Positions 1-9,621 of a stretch of 64,000 nucleotides of DNA are shown piece after piece (within the stretch, counting starts at the first letter, position 1; every line of letters starts with the position of its first letter). Below the pieces are notes generated by a model, which was given only the letters and a program-made list of their open reading frames with translations, was not told the DNA's origin and made no database searches. The position numbers and the translations under genes are program-made. Source of the DNA: Sodalis praecaptivus (lineage in GTDB: Bacteria > Pseudomonadota > Gammaproteobacteria > Enterobacterales > Enterobacteriaceae); the NCBI RefSeq assembly GCF_000517425.1, contig NZ_CP006569.1, positions 868,001 through 932,000 of the forward strand, given 5' to 3'.

Positions 1-110
1 ATCTGTTTAACTGGTTGATGAATCACGGCCAGCCTGACGATCGCGAATTGCAGCAAATTATCTCAATGATACAAACGCGAAACAAAGCCCGTGGCCCTTT
101 GGCGATGTGA
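1..110 (+). CDS. sdhE: SdhE flavinylation factor (3' end only)
   Basis: This is the last 35 codons of a gene that begins before the window. The reading frame starts at base 3 and ends with TGA at 108-110. The peptide carries the LFNWLMNHG and TRNKARGP motifs typical of the C-terminus of SdhE (YgfY/CptB). That small cytoplasmic protein promotes covalent FAD attachment to succinate dehydrogenase and fumarate reductase. The stop lies inside the next gene, ygfX, which starts at 91, so the two genes overlap by 20 bases and are probably translationally coupled, as in other enterobacteria. Confidence 0.93.
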   Translation, partial: LFNWLMNHGQPDDRELQQIISMIQTRNKARGPLAM

Positions 111-498
111 TATTCGGGTCTCTTGGCGCACTCAGCTTTGCTCGCTGGCGTTTTACGGGATCCTGATAATGCTGATTCTGCTTTCTCCCTGGCCGGAGAA
201 TTACGGGCTGGTGTGGTTGACGTTAGTGCTGGTAGTGGTGTTTGAGTGCATCCGCAGCCAGCGCAATATCATGTCCTGCCGTGGCGAGCTGGTGCTGATG
301 AGCGACAGCAGTATTCAATGGCATCGCGAGGAGTGGACCTTTACCCGCAAAGCCTGGATGCTCAAGGGCGGCGTATTGCTCAGCCTGCGTAAAGCCGGCG
401 GCACGCGGCGCCGGCGTCTGTGGCTGGCGGCGGACAGCATGGACGGCCGGGAATTCCGCCACCTGCGCCAGCTGCTGGCGCGACAGACCGGGTTTTAG
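91..498 (+). CDS. ygfX: YgfX (CptA) membrane protein, GTG start
   Basis: This 135-residue protein matches enterobacterial YgfX in length and motifs: [11 protein letters not shown] at the N-terminus, two closely spaced hydrophobic segments at about residues 14-50, and WLAADSMD near residue 108. In E. coli YgfX is an inner-membrane protein encoded with SdhE and has been described as the toxin-like CptA partner acting on cytoskeletal proteins; that role is family knowledge. The GTG start at 91 is inside sdhE. Only about 40 bases separate its stop from the convergent fldB stop. Confidence 0.9.
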   Translation: MALWRCDIRVSWRTQLCSLAFYGILIMLILLSPWPENYGLVWLTLVLVVVFECIRSQRNIMSCRGELVLMSDSSIQWHREEWTFTRKAWMLKGGVLLSLRKAGGTRRRRLWLAADSMDGREFRHLRQLLARQTGF

Positions 499-537
499 CG
501 TGGAGGCGGGGGCGGCAAACCCTCCGCTGTCGCGGGG

Positions 538-1056
538 TTACAGCAGCGCCGCCATTTCTGTCAGGATCTGCTCACACCACTGTTGCAGCCGCTGTTCGCT
601 CAAATCGTATTGATTCACTTCATCCAGCGCCAGGCCGACAAAATGGTTGCCGTCGGGGGTGACGGCTTTCTGGCTGGTGAACTCGTAGCCGTCGGTGGGC
701 CAGTAGCCGATGAAGCTGGCGCCCAGCGGTTGCAGAACATCGTGAAGGTAGCCCAGCGCATCCAAAAACCATTCGCCGTAACCCAATTGATCCCCCATAC
801 CGTAGAGCGCGATAATTTTACCGCGCAGGTCGAGGGTTGAGAGCTGCGGCCAGACGGCCTCCCAGTCTTCCTGGATCTCGCCGAAGTCCCAGGTGGGGAT
901 GCCAAGAATCAAGACAGTATAGTCCGCCATGCGCTGCACCGGGACATCTTTTAGGTTATGCAGATCTACCAGCTCCGCTCCGAGAATATCGCGGATTTTC
1001 TCGGCGGCCATCTCGGTATAGCAGGTGCTGGAGCCATAAAATAAACCGACTTTCAT
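538..1056 (-). CDS. fldB: Flavodoxin 2
   Basis: This is a 172-residue long-chain flavodoxin. The FMN phosphate-binding loop GSSTCYTE lies at residues 8-15, and the conserved segments [14 protein letters not shown] and [15 protein letters not shown] surround the isoalloxazine. It is a small soluble electron carrier. The motif set follows FldB rather than FldA, and the position next to xerD is the FldB position in E. coli. It is transcribed divergently from xerD with about 100 bases between the starts. Confidence 0.95.
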   Translation of the reverse strand: MKVGLFYGSSTCYTEMAAEKIRDILGAELVDLHNLKDVPVQRMADYTVLILGIPTWDFGEIQEDWEAVWPQLSTLDLRGKIIALYGMGDQLGYGEWFLDALGYLHDVLQPLGASFIGYWPTDGYEFTSQKAVTPDGNHFVGLALDEVNQYDLSEQRLQQWCEQILTEMAALL

Positions 1057-1157
1057 CTCTCATGTTACTCTTGCAAACAACCTAATGGCGTCAAGTGTAC
1101 CAGATTTGACGGTATGTCAGGCATAATGTCGTCTGCCGCCCCATACAGGAGTCAGAT

Positions 1158-2057
1158 ATGGAACAACCGGATGACGTCATTATTGAGCAGTTTCTTGATG
1201 CCCTATGGCTGGAACGCAATCTGGCGGAAAACACGCTGGCCTCCTATCGTCTCGACCTGCAGGCGCTGGCGGCCTGGCTACGGCGTCAGCAGCGCGACTG
1301 CCTAAGCGCGAGCGCGGTGGATTTGCAGGCCTTTCTTGCCGATCGCCTCGATCATGGCTATAAGGCCACCAGCTCCGCCAGGCTACTTAGCGCCACGCGC
1401 CGGTTTTTTCAGTATCTGTACCGGGAAAAGCTGCGCACCGACGATCCCAGCGCCGGTATTTCGGCGCCCAAATTGCCGCAGCGCTTGCCTAAGGATCTCA
1501 GCGAGGCGCAGGTCGGCGATTTACTGGCGGCGCCGACCATTGCCGATCCCGTCGAGCTCCGCGATAAGGCCATGCTGGAGGTGCTCTATGCCACCGGTTT
1601 GCGGGTGTCCGAGCTGGTGGGGTTGACTCTGTCGGACGTGAGTCTGCGACAGGGCGTGGTGCGGGTGATTGGTAAAGGGGATAAGGAGCGGCTGGTACCA
1701 TTGGGGGAAGAGGCGGTATACTGGATTGAGTATTATCTGGAACATGGCCGTCCGGCGCTGACCCATGGTCAAAGTCTGGACATTTTGTTCCCCAGCAACC
1801 GCAGCCGCAAAATGACCCGCCAGACGTTCTGGCATCGCATCAAACATTATGCCATCCTGGCGGGCATTGACAGCGAGCGGCTCTCCCCCCATGTTTTGCG
1901 GCACGCCTTTGCGACCCATTTACTGAACCACGGGGCGGATTTGCGCGTGGTGCAGTTGCTGCTGGGACATAGCGATCTTTCGACGACGCAGATCTACACC
2001 CATGTCGCCACCGAGCGGCTGAAGATTATCCATCAGCAGCATCATCCCCGCGCCTGA
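1158..2057 (+). CDS. xerD: Tyrosine recombinase XerD
   Basis: This 299-residue tyrosine recombinase acts with XerC at dif to resolve chromosome dimers. The N-terminal SAM-like DNA-binding domain covers about residues 1-100. The catalytic residues are visible: Arg in ATGLRVSEL, the HVLRH block, His in LLGHSDLSTTQIY and the nucleophilic Tyr within the same block. Length matches the family (298 in E. coli). The ATG at 1158 follows a CAGGAG ribosome-binding site. Next comes dsbC, then recJ, the conserved order. Confidence 0.96.
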   Translation: MEQPDDVIIEQFLDALWLERNLAENTLASYRLDLQALAAWLRRQQRDCLSASAVDLQAFLADRLDHGYKATSSARLLSATRRFFQYLYREKLRTDDPSAGISAPKLPQRLPKDLSEAQVGDLLAAPTIADPVELRDKAMLEVLYATGLRVSELVGLTLSDVSLRQGVVRVIGKGDKERLVPLGEEAVYWIEYYLEHGRPALTHGQSLDILFPSNRSRKMTRQTFWHRIKHYAILAGIDSERLSPHVLRHAFATHLLNHGADLRVVQLLLGHSDLSTTQIYTHVATERLKIIHQQHHPRA

Positions 2058-2132
2058 GCGGTGGAATTGAAACGAATTTCAGGCGTATGAATGCGCCGGC
2101 CCCGACCCGGGTGTTTAGATAAGGATTAAACT

Positions 2133-2849
2133 GTGAACAAAAGCCTGGTACTGTTTTCTGTTATGGCGCTGGCCCTGGTGCCCCTGGCCCACGCTGACGA
2201 TGCGGCCATTAAGCATTCGCTCTCGCGCCTCGGCATTCACAGCGCCGATATTCAGCCGTCGCCGGTTGCCGGACTGAAAACCGTATTGACCGAAAGCGGC
2301 GTGTTGTATGTTTCCGATGACGGTCGCCACGTCATCCAGGGTCCGCTGTATGACGTCGGTAGCGATCACCCCGTCAATGTCACAAATCAGCTCCTCGGCA
2401 AGCGATTGAATGCCCTGCAAAAAGAGATGATCATCTTCAAAGCGCCGCAGGAAAAACATGTGGTAACCGTGTTCACCGACATCACCTGCGGCTATTGCCA
2501 CAAGCTGCACGAACAGATCAAAGACTATAATGCGCTGGGGATAACCATCCGCTATTTGGCGTTTCCGCGCCAGGGTCTGAATTCCCAGACGGAACGGGAT
2601 ATGGCGTCGGTATGGTGCAGCGCTAATCCCAAAGACGCCTTCACCCAGGCGATGAACGGCGGCAACGTTCAACCCGCCACCTGCGATATCGATATCAGTA
2701 AACATTATACGCTTGGCGTCCAGTACGGTATTCAGGGCACGCCGGCGCTGCTGCTCGATAACGGTACCCTGATCCCCGGTTATCAAAGTCCGAAAGAGCT
2801 GGCCGCCATCTTGGATCAGCAAGGAACTGGCCAGGCATCAGGCGGTTAA
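2133..2849 (+). CDS. dsbC: Periplasmic disulfide isomerase DsbC, GTG start
   Basis: This 238-residue protein has a signal peptide of about 20 residues (cleavage near AHA-DD), an N-terminal dimerisation domain and a C-terminal thioredoxin fold with the CGYC active site at about residue 118. The cis-Pro loop GTPAL and the second structural cysteine pair (VWC...ATC) are present. It reshuffles wrong disulfides in the periplasm. The GTG start at 2133 sits behind an AAGGA site. It lies directly between xerD and recJ. Confidence 0.95.
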   Translation: MNKSLVLFSVMALALVPLAHADDAAIKHSLSRLGIHSADIQPSPVAGLKTVLTESGVLYVSDDGRHVIQGPLYDVGSDHPVNVTNQLLGKRLNALQKEMIIFKAPQEKHVVTVFTDITCGYCHKLHEQIKDYNALGITIRYLAFPRQGLNSQTERDMASVWCSANPKDAFTQAMNGGNVQPATCDIDISKHYTLGVQYGIQGTPALLLDNGTLIPGYQSPKELAAILDQQGTGQASGG

Positions 2850-2862
2850 TACGGCAGTGAAC

Positions 2863-4593
2863 ATGACAACGGAACTACGCCGGCGTCCGCTGGGCGATAT
2901 CGCTTTGCTGGCGGAGGCGGATATCCCGCCGCTGCTGAAACGTTTGTACGTGCAACGCGGCGTTTGCGCGGTCGATGAGCTGGAACGGGGCGCGCGTGGG
3001 TTGCTGGCCTATCATTCACTGACCGGTGTCGAGCAGGCGGTGGATTTGCTGGTCGGCGCCCTGGCGGATCAGCGCAGATTAATGGTGGTCGGCGATTTCG
3101 ACGCCGACGGCGCGACCAGTACCGCGCTTACCGTGCTGGCGCTGCGGCAAATGGGCGCGCAGACGATAGAATTTCTGGTGCCGAATCGCTTTGATGACGG
3201 CTACGGCCTCAGCCCCGAGGTGGTGGAGCAGGCGGCGGCGCGCGGCGCGCAGGTTATCGTGACGGTGGACAATGGCATCTCTTCCCATGCCGGCGTCACC
3301 CTGGCGCATGAGAAAGGCATCCCGGTGCTCATAACCGATCATCATCTCCCAGGTGATACCCTGCCGGCCGCCGATGCCATCGTTAATCCCAATTTACGCG
3401 GCTGCGCCTTCGCCTCGAAATCTCTGGCGGGCGTCGGCGTGGCGTTTTATCTGATGCTGGCGCTGCGCGCGCGCCTTAACGACAGCGGCTGGTTTACGCA
3501 GCAGGGCATTGCGGCCCCCAAACTGGCCGAGCTGCTGGATTTGGTCGCGCTAGGCACCGTGGCGGACGTAGTGCCGCTGGACGCCAATAATCGTATTCTG
3601 GTGCATCAGGGGTTAAGCCGCATCCGCGCCGGCCGCTGCCGTCCCGGCATCCGCGCGCTGGCGGAGGTGGCTAACCGCGACCTCGTTCGGCTGTGCGCCA
3701 GCGATCTGGGCTTTGCGCTGGGTCCGCGGCTGAACGCCGCCGGCCGGCTGGACGATATGTCGGTCGGGGTTGCGCTGCTGTTGACGGACGATCTGTCGCA
3801 GGCGCGCATGCTGGCGGCGGAGCTGGATGCTCTCAATCAAACCCGGCGTGAAATCGAACAGGGTATGGAAGCCGAAGCGTTGGCGCTGTGCCAGGCGATG
3901 GCGCGCGACGAGCAGCCGATGCCCTTTGGTCTGGCTATCTATCACGCGCAGTGGCATCAGGGGGTGGTGGGCATTCTGGCGTCGCGGATAAAAGAGCGTT
4001 TTCACCGGCCGGTTATCGCCTTTGCGCCCGCTGGGGATGGCGTATTGAAAGGCTCCGGGCGATCGGTGGCCGGCTTGCATATGCGCGATCTGCTCGAACG
4101 GCTGGACACATTACATCCCGGTTTAATGCTGAAATTTGGCGGCCATGCTATGGCGGCCGGTTTGACGCTGGAGCAGACGCAATTTGACCGATTCCGCCAG
4201 CGTTTCGCTGAACTGGTCGATGAGTGGCTCGATCCCGCGATGCTCGAAGGCGTGATTTGGTCGGACGGCGAGCTGGCCGGCCCGGAGCTGTCGCTGACCA
4301 CCGCCGAGCTGCTGCGCGACGGCGGCCCCTGGGGACAGGCGTTTCCCGATCCGCTGTTTGACGGGCGGTTTCGCGTGCTAAATCAGCGGCTGGTGGGGGA
4401 GAAACATCTGAAGCTGCTGCTAGAACCGCTGGCCGGCGGCCCAATGCTGGATGGCATCGCGTTCAATATTGACCCGCGCCTGTGGCCGGACAATAGCGTG
4501 CATACCGTCGAATTGGCCTACAAGCTGGAGGTTAACGAGTTTCGCGGCAATCGCAGCCTACAGCTATTAATTCAGCATATTTGGCCGCTGTAA
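2863..4593 (+). CDS. recJ: Single-strand 5'-3' exonuclease RecJ
   Basis: This protein of about 576 residues carries the DHH-family motifs VGDFDADGATS, TVDNGISSHAG and TDHHLPGD, and the DHHA1 motif GGHAMAAGLT near residue 430. It degrades single-stranded DNA in recombination and mismatch repair and is cytoplasmic. The start is uncertain: an in-frame GTG at 2857 would make the N-terminus equal in length to E. coli RecJ, while the ATG at 2863 is the more usual codon. Neither has a strong ribosome-binding site. The gap to dsbC is only 13 bases, consistent with one transcript. Confidence 0.95.
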   Translation: MTTELRRRPLGDIALLAEADIPPLLKRLYVQRGVCAVDELERGARGLLAYHSLTGVEQAVDLLVGALADQRRLMVVGDFDADGATSTALTVLALRQMGAQTIEFLVPNRFDDGYGLSPEVVEQAAARGAQVIVTVDNGISSHAGVTLAHEKGIPVLITDHHLPGDTLPAADAIVNPNLRGCAFASKSLAGVGVAFYLMLALRARLNDSGWFTQQGIAAPKLAELLDLVALGTVADVVPLDANNRILVHQGLSRIRAGRCRPGIRALAEVANRDLVRLCASDLGFALGPRLNAAGRLDDMSVGVALLLTDDLSQARMLAAELDALNQTRREIEQGMEAEALALCQAMARDEQPMPFGLAIYHAQWHQGVVGILASRIKERFHRPVIAFAPAGDGVLKGSGRSVAGLHMRDLLERLDTLHPGLMLKFGGHAMAAGLTLEQTQFDRFRQRFAELVDEWLDPAMLEGVIWSDGELAGPELSLTTAELLRDGGPWGQAFPDPLFDGRFRVLNQRLVGEKHLKLLLEPLAGGPMLDGIAFNIDPRLWPDNSVHTVELAYKLEVNEFRGNRSLQLLIQHIWPL

Positions 4594-4705
4594 TGGACCG
4601 CCGCCGTTGCCAATACGATGGCGACGGCTACTACCGCCCGGGGCGCTGATCCGTTACAATAGCGGGTTAACACGCATTCCTTCTCGTCAATGAGCACATT
4701 AATCC

Positions 4706-5804
4706 ATGTTTGAAATAAATCCGGTAAAAAACCGTATTCAGGACCTGTCGGAAAGGACAGCCGTTCTGAGGGGGTATCTTTGACTACGATCTCAAGAAAG
4801 AACGCCTCGAAGAAGTAAACGCCGAGCTCGAACAGCCGGACGTCTGGAATGAGCCCGAACGCGCGCAGGCGTTGGGTAAAGAGCGCTCGTCGCTGGAGGC
4901 TATCGTTGAAACTATCGACAAGCTAACCCAGGGTGTGGAGGACGTCTCCGGCCTGTTGGAGCTGGCGGTGGAAGAGGACGACGAAGAGACCTTCCTCGAA
5001 ACCCAAAGCGAACTGGATGGTCTGGAGGCCAAACTGGGCCAGCTGGAATTCCGTCGCATGTTTTCCGGCGAGTACGACAGCGCCGATTGCTATGTGGATA
5101 TCCAGGCCGGTTCCGGCGGCACCGAAGCGCAGGATTGGGCCAGCATGTTGCTCAGAATGTATTTGCGCTGGGCGGAATCGCGCGGTTTCAAAACCGAAAT
5201 TATCGAAGAGTCGGAAGGGGAAGTGGCCGGCATCAAATCGGTGACCGTCAAAGTCATCGGTGACTACGCCTATGGCTGGCTTCGTACCGAAACCGGCGTG
5301 CACCGCCTGGTGCGCAAGAGCCCGTTCGACTCCGGCGGCCGGCGGCACACCTCATTCAGCTCCGCTTTTGTTTATCCGGAAGTGGACGATGATATCGATA
5401 TCGAGATTAACCCGGCGGATCTGCGGATCGATGTTTACCGCGCCTCCGGCGCCGGCGGCCAGCACGTTAACCGGACCGAATCCGCGGTGCGTATTACCCA
5501 CTTGCCGACCAATATCGTCACCCAGTGCCAGAACGACCGCTCGCAGCATAAAAATAAAGATCAGGCGATGAAACAGCTGAAAGCCAAGCTGTATGAATTC
5601 GAGCTGCAGAAAAAGAACGCCGAAAAGCAGGCGCTGGAAGATACCAAGTCCGATATCGGCTGGGGCAGCCAGATTCGCTCCTATGTGCTGGACGATTCCC
5701 GCATTAAGGATCTGCGTACCGGCGTGGAAACCCGTAATACCCAGTCGGTGCTGGATGGCGATCTGGACAAATTTATCGAAGCCAGTCTTAAAGCAGGGCT
5801 ATGA
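4706..5804 (+). CDS. prfB: Peptide chain release factor 2, programmed +1 frameshift
   Basis: The gene starts at ATG 4706, reads 25 codons to an in-frame TGA at 4781-4783, then continues in the +1 frame from 4782 to the stop at 5802-5804, giving 365 residues, the E. coli length. RF2 releases peptides at UGA and UAA. The SPF tripeptide that reads UGA (SPFDSGG) and the GGQ catalytic motif (GAGGQHVN) are both present. The residue before SGAGGQ is Ala, as in most bacteria, not the Thr of E. coli K-12. lysS follows after 9 bases. Confidence 0.97.
4769..4784 (+). promoter_or_regulatory. RF2 autoregulatory frameshift site
   Basis: A Shine-Dalgarno-like AGGGGGT (4769-4775) precedes the slippery CTT followed by TGA and C (CTTTGAC, 4778-4784). 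Low RF2 slows termination at this UGA, and the ribosome shifts +1 to make full-length RF2. Spacing and sequence match the classic prfB site. Confidence 0.96.
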
Positions 5805-5813
5805 GGAACCCAT

Positions 5814-7334
5814 ATGTCTGAATCACACTCACAGGACGGTGCCCCTCAGGCGCTGGATCTCAATAACGAGCTGCGTTCGCGGCGGGAAAAGCTTAGCCAA
5901 TTGCGCCAGCAGGGCATCGCTTTTCCCAACGATTTCCGCCGGGACGCGGTTTCCGACCAGCTGCACGCCCGCTATGGCGAGAAAAGTAACGAAGAGCTGG
6001 AAGCGTTAAATATCGAAGTCAGCATCGCCGGGCGCATGATGACCCGCCGCATCATGGGCAAAGCCTCCTTTGCCACCCTGCAGGACGTGGGGGGGAAAAT
6101 CCAGCTGTACGTCGCCCGCGACGATCTCCCCGAAGGCCAGTACAACGAGCAGTTCAAAAAATGGGACCTCGGAGACATTCTCGGCGCGCGCGGCAAATTA
6201 TTCAAAACCCGCACCGGCGAGCTGTCTATTCACTGTAGCGAAATTCGTCTGCTGACCAAGGCGATGCGCCCGCTGCCGGATAAGTTTCACGGTCTGGCCG
6301 ATCAGGAAACCCGCTATCGCCAGCGTTATCTCGACTTGATCGCCAATGACGAATCGCGCCAAACCTTCAAGGTTCGTTCGCGCATCATGGCGGAAATTCG
6401 TCGATTTATGCTGGACCACGACTTTATGGAAGTGGAAACGCCGATGATGCAGACCATCCCCGGCGGCGCCGCGGCGCGTCCGTTTATTACCCACCATAAT
6501 GCGCTGGATATCGACATGTATCTGCGCATCGCGCCCGAGCTTTATCTCAAGCGGCTGGTGGTGGGCGGTTTTGAGCGGGTATTTGAAATCAACCGCAACT
6601 TCCGCAACGAAGGACTGTCGCCGCGCCATAATCCAGAGTTTACCATGATGGAACTCTATATGGCCTACGCGGATTACCGCGACCTGATTGTGCTGGTGGA
6701 GGATTTGTTCCGCACCCTGACCCAGCGGGTATTGGGCAGCAGCGTGGTGCAATATGGCGACCAGACCTTTGATTTCGGCAAGCCGTTTACCCAGATGACC
6801 ATGAAAGAGGCCATTTGCCATTATCGCCCGGAAACCCGGCCAGAAGCGCTGGACGATATGGCCTCCGCGACCGCCATTGCCGAGTCGTTGGGCATTAAGG
6901 TAGACAAAGGCTGGGGCCTGGGTCGGGTGCAGACCGAAATTTTTGAAGAGACGGCGGAAAGCCATCTGATCCAGCCGACGTTCATTACCGCCTACCCGGC
7001 GGAAGTTTCGCCGCTGGCGCGCCGCAATGATGAAAATCCGTTCTTCACCGATCGTTTTGAATTCTTTATCGGCGGGCGTGAAATTGGTAACGGCTTTTCG
7101 GAGCTTAACGATGCCGAAGATCAGGCCGCGCGCTTTGCCGAGCAGGTTCAGGCTAAAGACGCCGGCGATGATGAAGCCATGTTCTATGATGAAGACTATG
7201 TCACCGCCTTGGAACACGGCCTGCCGCCGACCGCGGGTCTGGGAATTGGTATCGATCGCCTGATGATGCTGCTGACCAACAGTCACACCATTCGCGATGT
7301 GATCCTGTTCCCGGCGCTGCGTCCGCAAAAATAG
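5814..7334 (+). CDS. lysS: Lysyl-tRNA synthetase (class II)
   Basis: This 506-residue class II synthetase has an N-terminal OB-fold anticodon-binding domain (about residues 60-150). Catalytic motif 1 is around the METPMMQ region (as VETPMM), motif 2 is [15 protein letters not shown], and motif 3 is [12 protein letters not shown] near the C-terminus. It charges tRNA-Lys in the cytoplasm. It follows prfB as in E. coli, with an AGGA ribosome-binding site between the prfB stop and ATG 5814. Confidence 0.97.
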   Translation: MSESHSQDGAPQALDLNNELRSRREKLSQLRQQGIAFPNDFRRDAVSDQLHARYGEKSNEELEALNIEVSIAGRMMTRRIMGKASFATLQDVGGKIQLYVARDDLPEGQYNEQFKKWDLGDILGARGKLFKTRTGELSIHCSEIRLLTKAMRPLPDKFHGLADQETRYRQRYLDLIANDESRQTFKVRSRIMAEIRRFMLDHDFMEVETPMMQTIPGGAAARPFITHHNALDIDMYLRIAPELYLKRLVVGGFERVFEINRNFRNEGLSPRHNPEFTMMELYMAYADYRDLIVLVEDLFRTLTQRVLGSSVVQYGDQTFDFGKPFTQMTMKEAICHYRPETRPEALDDMASATAIAESLGIKVDKGWGLGRVQTEIFEETAESHLIQPTFITAYPAEVSPLARRNDENPFFTDRFEFFIGGREIGNGFSELNDAEDQAARFAEQVQAKDAGDDEAMFYDEDYVTALEHGLPPTAGLGIGIDRLMMLLTNSHTIRDVILFPALRPQK

Positions 7335-7342
7335 TCCCGGAA

Positions 7343-7368
7343 ACGGCGGGCTAATATGCGCCCGCCGT
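7343..7368 (+). terminator. Hairpin downstream of lysS, possible terminator
   Basis: A perfect 9-bp GC-rich stem (ACGGCGGGC, 7343-7351, with GCCCGCCGT, 7360-7368) and an 8-base loop lie 9 bases after the lysS stop. There is no T-run after it, so intrinsic termination is uncertain. Confidence 0.45.
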
Positions 7369-7516
7369 CCTGGCGCGTCCGTTGCACCATTGCGGGCCAT
7401 CACGCCGCATGATGGTGCTTGCGACGCGCCAGGGCCGATGGCTGCCGGTCAGGGCTTGCGATGGTGCGCGCTAACATGCTGTCGCTAACGCCCGTCCGCT
7501 GGCGTTCGCTTTAGCC

Positions 7517-7761
7517 GTCAACGCCACCCGCGGCAATGCCCCCGGTGCGAGGGGCGTCAGCGCCACCCGCGGCGATGCCCCTGGGTGCGAGGGTCGTCAG
7601 CGCCACTCGCGGCAATCCCCTTTGGCAGCTAGGGTCGTCAGCGCCACCCGCAGCGATGCCCCTGGGTGCGAGGGTCGCCAGCGCCACCCGCGGCAATGCC
7701 CCTGGGTGCGAGGGTCGTCAGTGCCGTCCGCGGCGATGTCCTTTGGCAGCTAGGGTGGTCA
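7517..7761. repeat. Minisatellite, six 39-41-bp units
   Basis: Units begin at 7517, 7556, 7596, 7637, 7677 and 7717, with a seventh partial unit from 7758. Each begins with a GTCAgCGCCACCCGCGGC-like block and ends GAGGG or TAGGG. Two unit types alternate: 'CCTGGGTGCGAGGG' and 'CTTTGGCAGCTAGGG'. Both strands have open frames across the array because of base composition; these give only low-complexity peptides and are not called as genes. Confidence 0.9.
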
Positions 7762-7943
7762 ACGCCGCAGTGGGTGATACTCTTTACCGCGGCCGACGGC
7801 CGTTCAAGGGCGTTCTCACCGCGGTGATAACCACCAGAGCGGCAGGTCACGCGTCTGCGCCGCCGCCGGGCCCCCTCTTGTTTTTTCCCCCGTTTAACTT
7901 TACGTCCCCTTTGTCACGACGAACGCTGATGATCTTATGGCAC

Positions 7944-7990
7944 GCACCATTATTGTGCTAATTATTATTGCTTTGCACTATTTTGGTTCA
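7944..7990 (+). promoter_or_regulatory. Two NtrC-like enhancer sites
   Basis: Site 1 (7944-7958) is GCACCATTATTGTGC, a GCAC-N7-GTGC palindrome. Site 2 (7974-7990) is TGCACTATTTTGGTTCA, almost the NtrC site of the E. coli glnA promoter. Their centres are about 31 bp apart, about three helical turns, and about 137 and 106 bp before the start predicted from the sigma-54 element downstream. This is the glnA geometry. Confidence 0.6.
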
Positions 7991-8061
7991 TTCTGATGAC
8001 GGTTTACCGTTACTCGCTGCGTGAGATCCCCTGAGCGCGCGCTTGCCGCAGCCGGTATGTT

Positions 8062-8077
8062 TGGCCTGCATCTTGCT
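8062..8077 (+). promoter_or_regulatory. Sigma-54 promoter of amidohydrolase-ABC operon
   Basis: TGGCCTGCATCTTGCT contains the -24 GG and -12 GC separated by the required 10 bases, with TGGC and TTGCT matching the consensus. Transcription would begin near 8088, leaving an untranslated leader of about 37 bases before ATG 8125. Confidence 0.6.
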
Positions 8078-8124
8078 AGTTGTTACAACAATTTCCCTTC
8101 ATTTGTTTCAGAGGTCACCAGGTA

Positions 8125-9597
8125 ATGAGTATGGACGCCAGCACCCCGGTATCTACCCCATCAACCGCACAGCCGGACAGCCGCACGCTGGAAGAAATCT
8201 GGTCGCTCATCGAAGCCAGCCGCGCGCAATTTTGCGCGCTAAGCGACAGCATCTGGGCCACACCCGAACTGAATTACGCCGAGGTGCAATCGTCGGCGCA
8301 GATCGCGGCAATGCTGGAACAGCAGGGGTTCCGTATCGAACGCGGTATTGCGGGTATCCCTACCGCCATGGTCGGGGAAGCCGGTGAGGGCGGCCCGGTC
8401 ATTGCAATATTGGGTGAGTATGATGCGCTACCGGGGCTCAGCCAGCAGGCGGATGTGGCGGAACCCCGGCCGGTGACAGCGGGCGGCAACGGTCACGGCT
8501 GCGGCCATCATTTGCTGGGCAGTGCGGCGTTACAGGCCGCCAGCGCGGTCAAAGACTTTCTAGCCGCCCGGAATCTGCCGGGGCGGGTGCGATTCTACGG
8601 CTGTCCGGCGGAAGAGGGCGGCTCCGCCAAAGGATTTATGGTGCGCGCGGGGGTGTTCGATGATGTGGACATCGCCATCAGTTGGCACCCCAACGCCTTC
8701 AGCGGGGTAATAGAAGCGAATTCCCTGGCCTGTAATGAAATTAACTACCACTTCAGCGGTCGGGCCGCCCATGCCTCCGCCAGCCCGCACCTGGGCCGCA
8801 GCGCGCTGGATGCGGTCGAACTGATGAACGTCGGCGTCAATTATATGCGCGAGCATATGCCCAGCTCGGCGCGTATCCATTATGCGGTTACCGATACCGG
8901 CGGTCATTCGCCCAATGTCGTGCAGGCGCGGGCAACGGTACGCTATTTGATCCGCGCGCGCGAACTGCCGGCGTTGCAGCAATTGGTCAAGCGAGTCGAC
9001 AACATTGCCGCCGGCGCGGCGCTGATGAGCGAAACCACCGTTACCAGCCAGGTGCTGAGCGGCGATGCGAATCTTATCGGCAATAGCCTGCTGGAAGAGC
9101 GCATGCAGGCGCACCTGGAATTGTTGGGACCGCCGCCTTTCTCTGAAGCGGAGCGCGATTATGCCGCGCGTTTCCAGCAGACCCTCAGTCAGGACGATCT
9201 GAAAAGCGCCTATGACCGCTATGGCCTGCCGGTGGATTATCACCGACCGCTGTGCGATTTCGTCTTGCCGCTGCGCCGTCCCTATAGCGACATGGTTGGC
9301 TCCACCGATGTGGGTAGCGTGAGCTGGGTGGTGCCGACCGTGCAGGTTTATGGCGCCACCTACGCCATCGGCACGCCGGGGCATTCTTGGCAATTGGTGG
9401 CGCAGGGCAAAGCCGCCGCGGCCCATAAAGGAATGATCCATGCCGCCAAGATTATGGCCAGCACCGCCGTCGATCTGCTACAGCACCCTGAATTAATTGC
9501 GCAGGCGAAAGCGGAACATCGCGCCAGGCTTAATGGCGTTGAGTTTATTAACCCGATCCCCGAGGGCGTGGCGCCGCCGTTCCCCGACAATGACTGA
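8125..9597 (+). CDS. M20-family amidohydrolase, AbgB-like
   Basis: This 490-residue M20 metallo-amidohydrolase resembles the AbgB subunit of p-aminobenzoyl-glutamate hydrolase. It shows the metal-binding block GHGCGHHLLG near residue 130, AEEGG near 170 and the dimerisation segment RAAHASASPHLGRSALD. Members hydrolyse the amide bond of N-acylated amino acids in the cytoplasm. ATG 8125 is chosen because an AGGTCACCAGG purine stretch precedes it; an in-frame start 45 bases upstream lies inside the predicted leader. The downstream amino acid permeases and the upstream NtrC/sigma-54 elements suggest nitrogen scavenging. The true substrate is not deducible. Confidence 0.85.
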   Translation: MSMDASTPVSTPSTAQPDSRTLEEIWSLIEASRAQFCALSDSIWATPELNYAEVQSSAQIAAMLEQQGFRIERGIAGIPTAMVGEAGEGGPVIAILGEYDALPGLSQQADVAEPRPVTAGGNGHGCGHHLLGSAALQAASAVKDFLAARNLPGRVRFYGCPAEEGGSAKGFMVRAGVFDDVDIAISWHPNAFSGVIEANSLACNEINYHFSGRAAHASASPHLGRSALDAVELMNVGVNYMREHMPSSARIHYAVTDTGGHSPNVVQARATVRYLIRARELPALQQLVKRVDNIAAGAALMSETTVTSQVLSGDANLIGNSLLEERMQAHLELLGPPPFSEAERDYAARFQQTLSQDDLKSAYDRYGLPVDYHRPLCDFVLPLRRPYSDMVGSTDVGSVSWVVPTVQVYGATYAIGTPGHSWQLVAQGKAAAAHKGMIHAAKIMASTAVDLLQHPELIAQAKAEHRARLNGVEFINPIPEGVAPPFPDND

Positions 9598-9621
9598 TGG
9601 GCCTCACCCGCTGCGGGCTTA

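Noticed and set aside
2115-2822. 235-codon minus-strand frame opposite dsbC
   Set aside because: Antisense shadow of a confidently identified gene.
4606-4634. Hairpin GCCGTTGCCA / TGGCGACGGC between recJ and prfB
   Set aside because: One wobble pair and no T-run; a terminator cannot be claimed.
6198-7403. 401-codon minus-strand frame opposite lysS
   Set aside because: A shadow of the high-GC lysS gene with His/Gln/Arg-rich composition; lysS is certain.
7511-7961. Overlapping frames on both strands across the 40-bp minisatellite
   Set aside because: They read the repeat units as low-complexity peptides and have no ribosome-binding sites.
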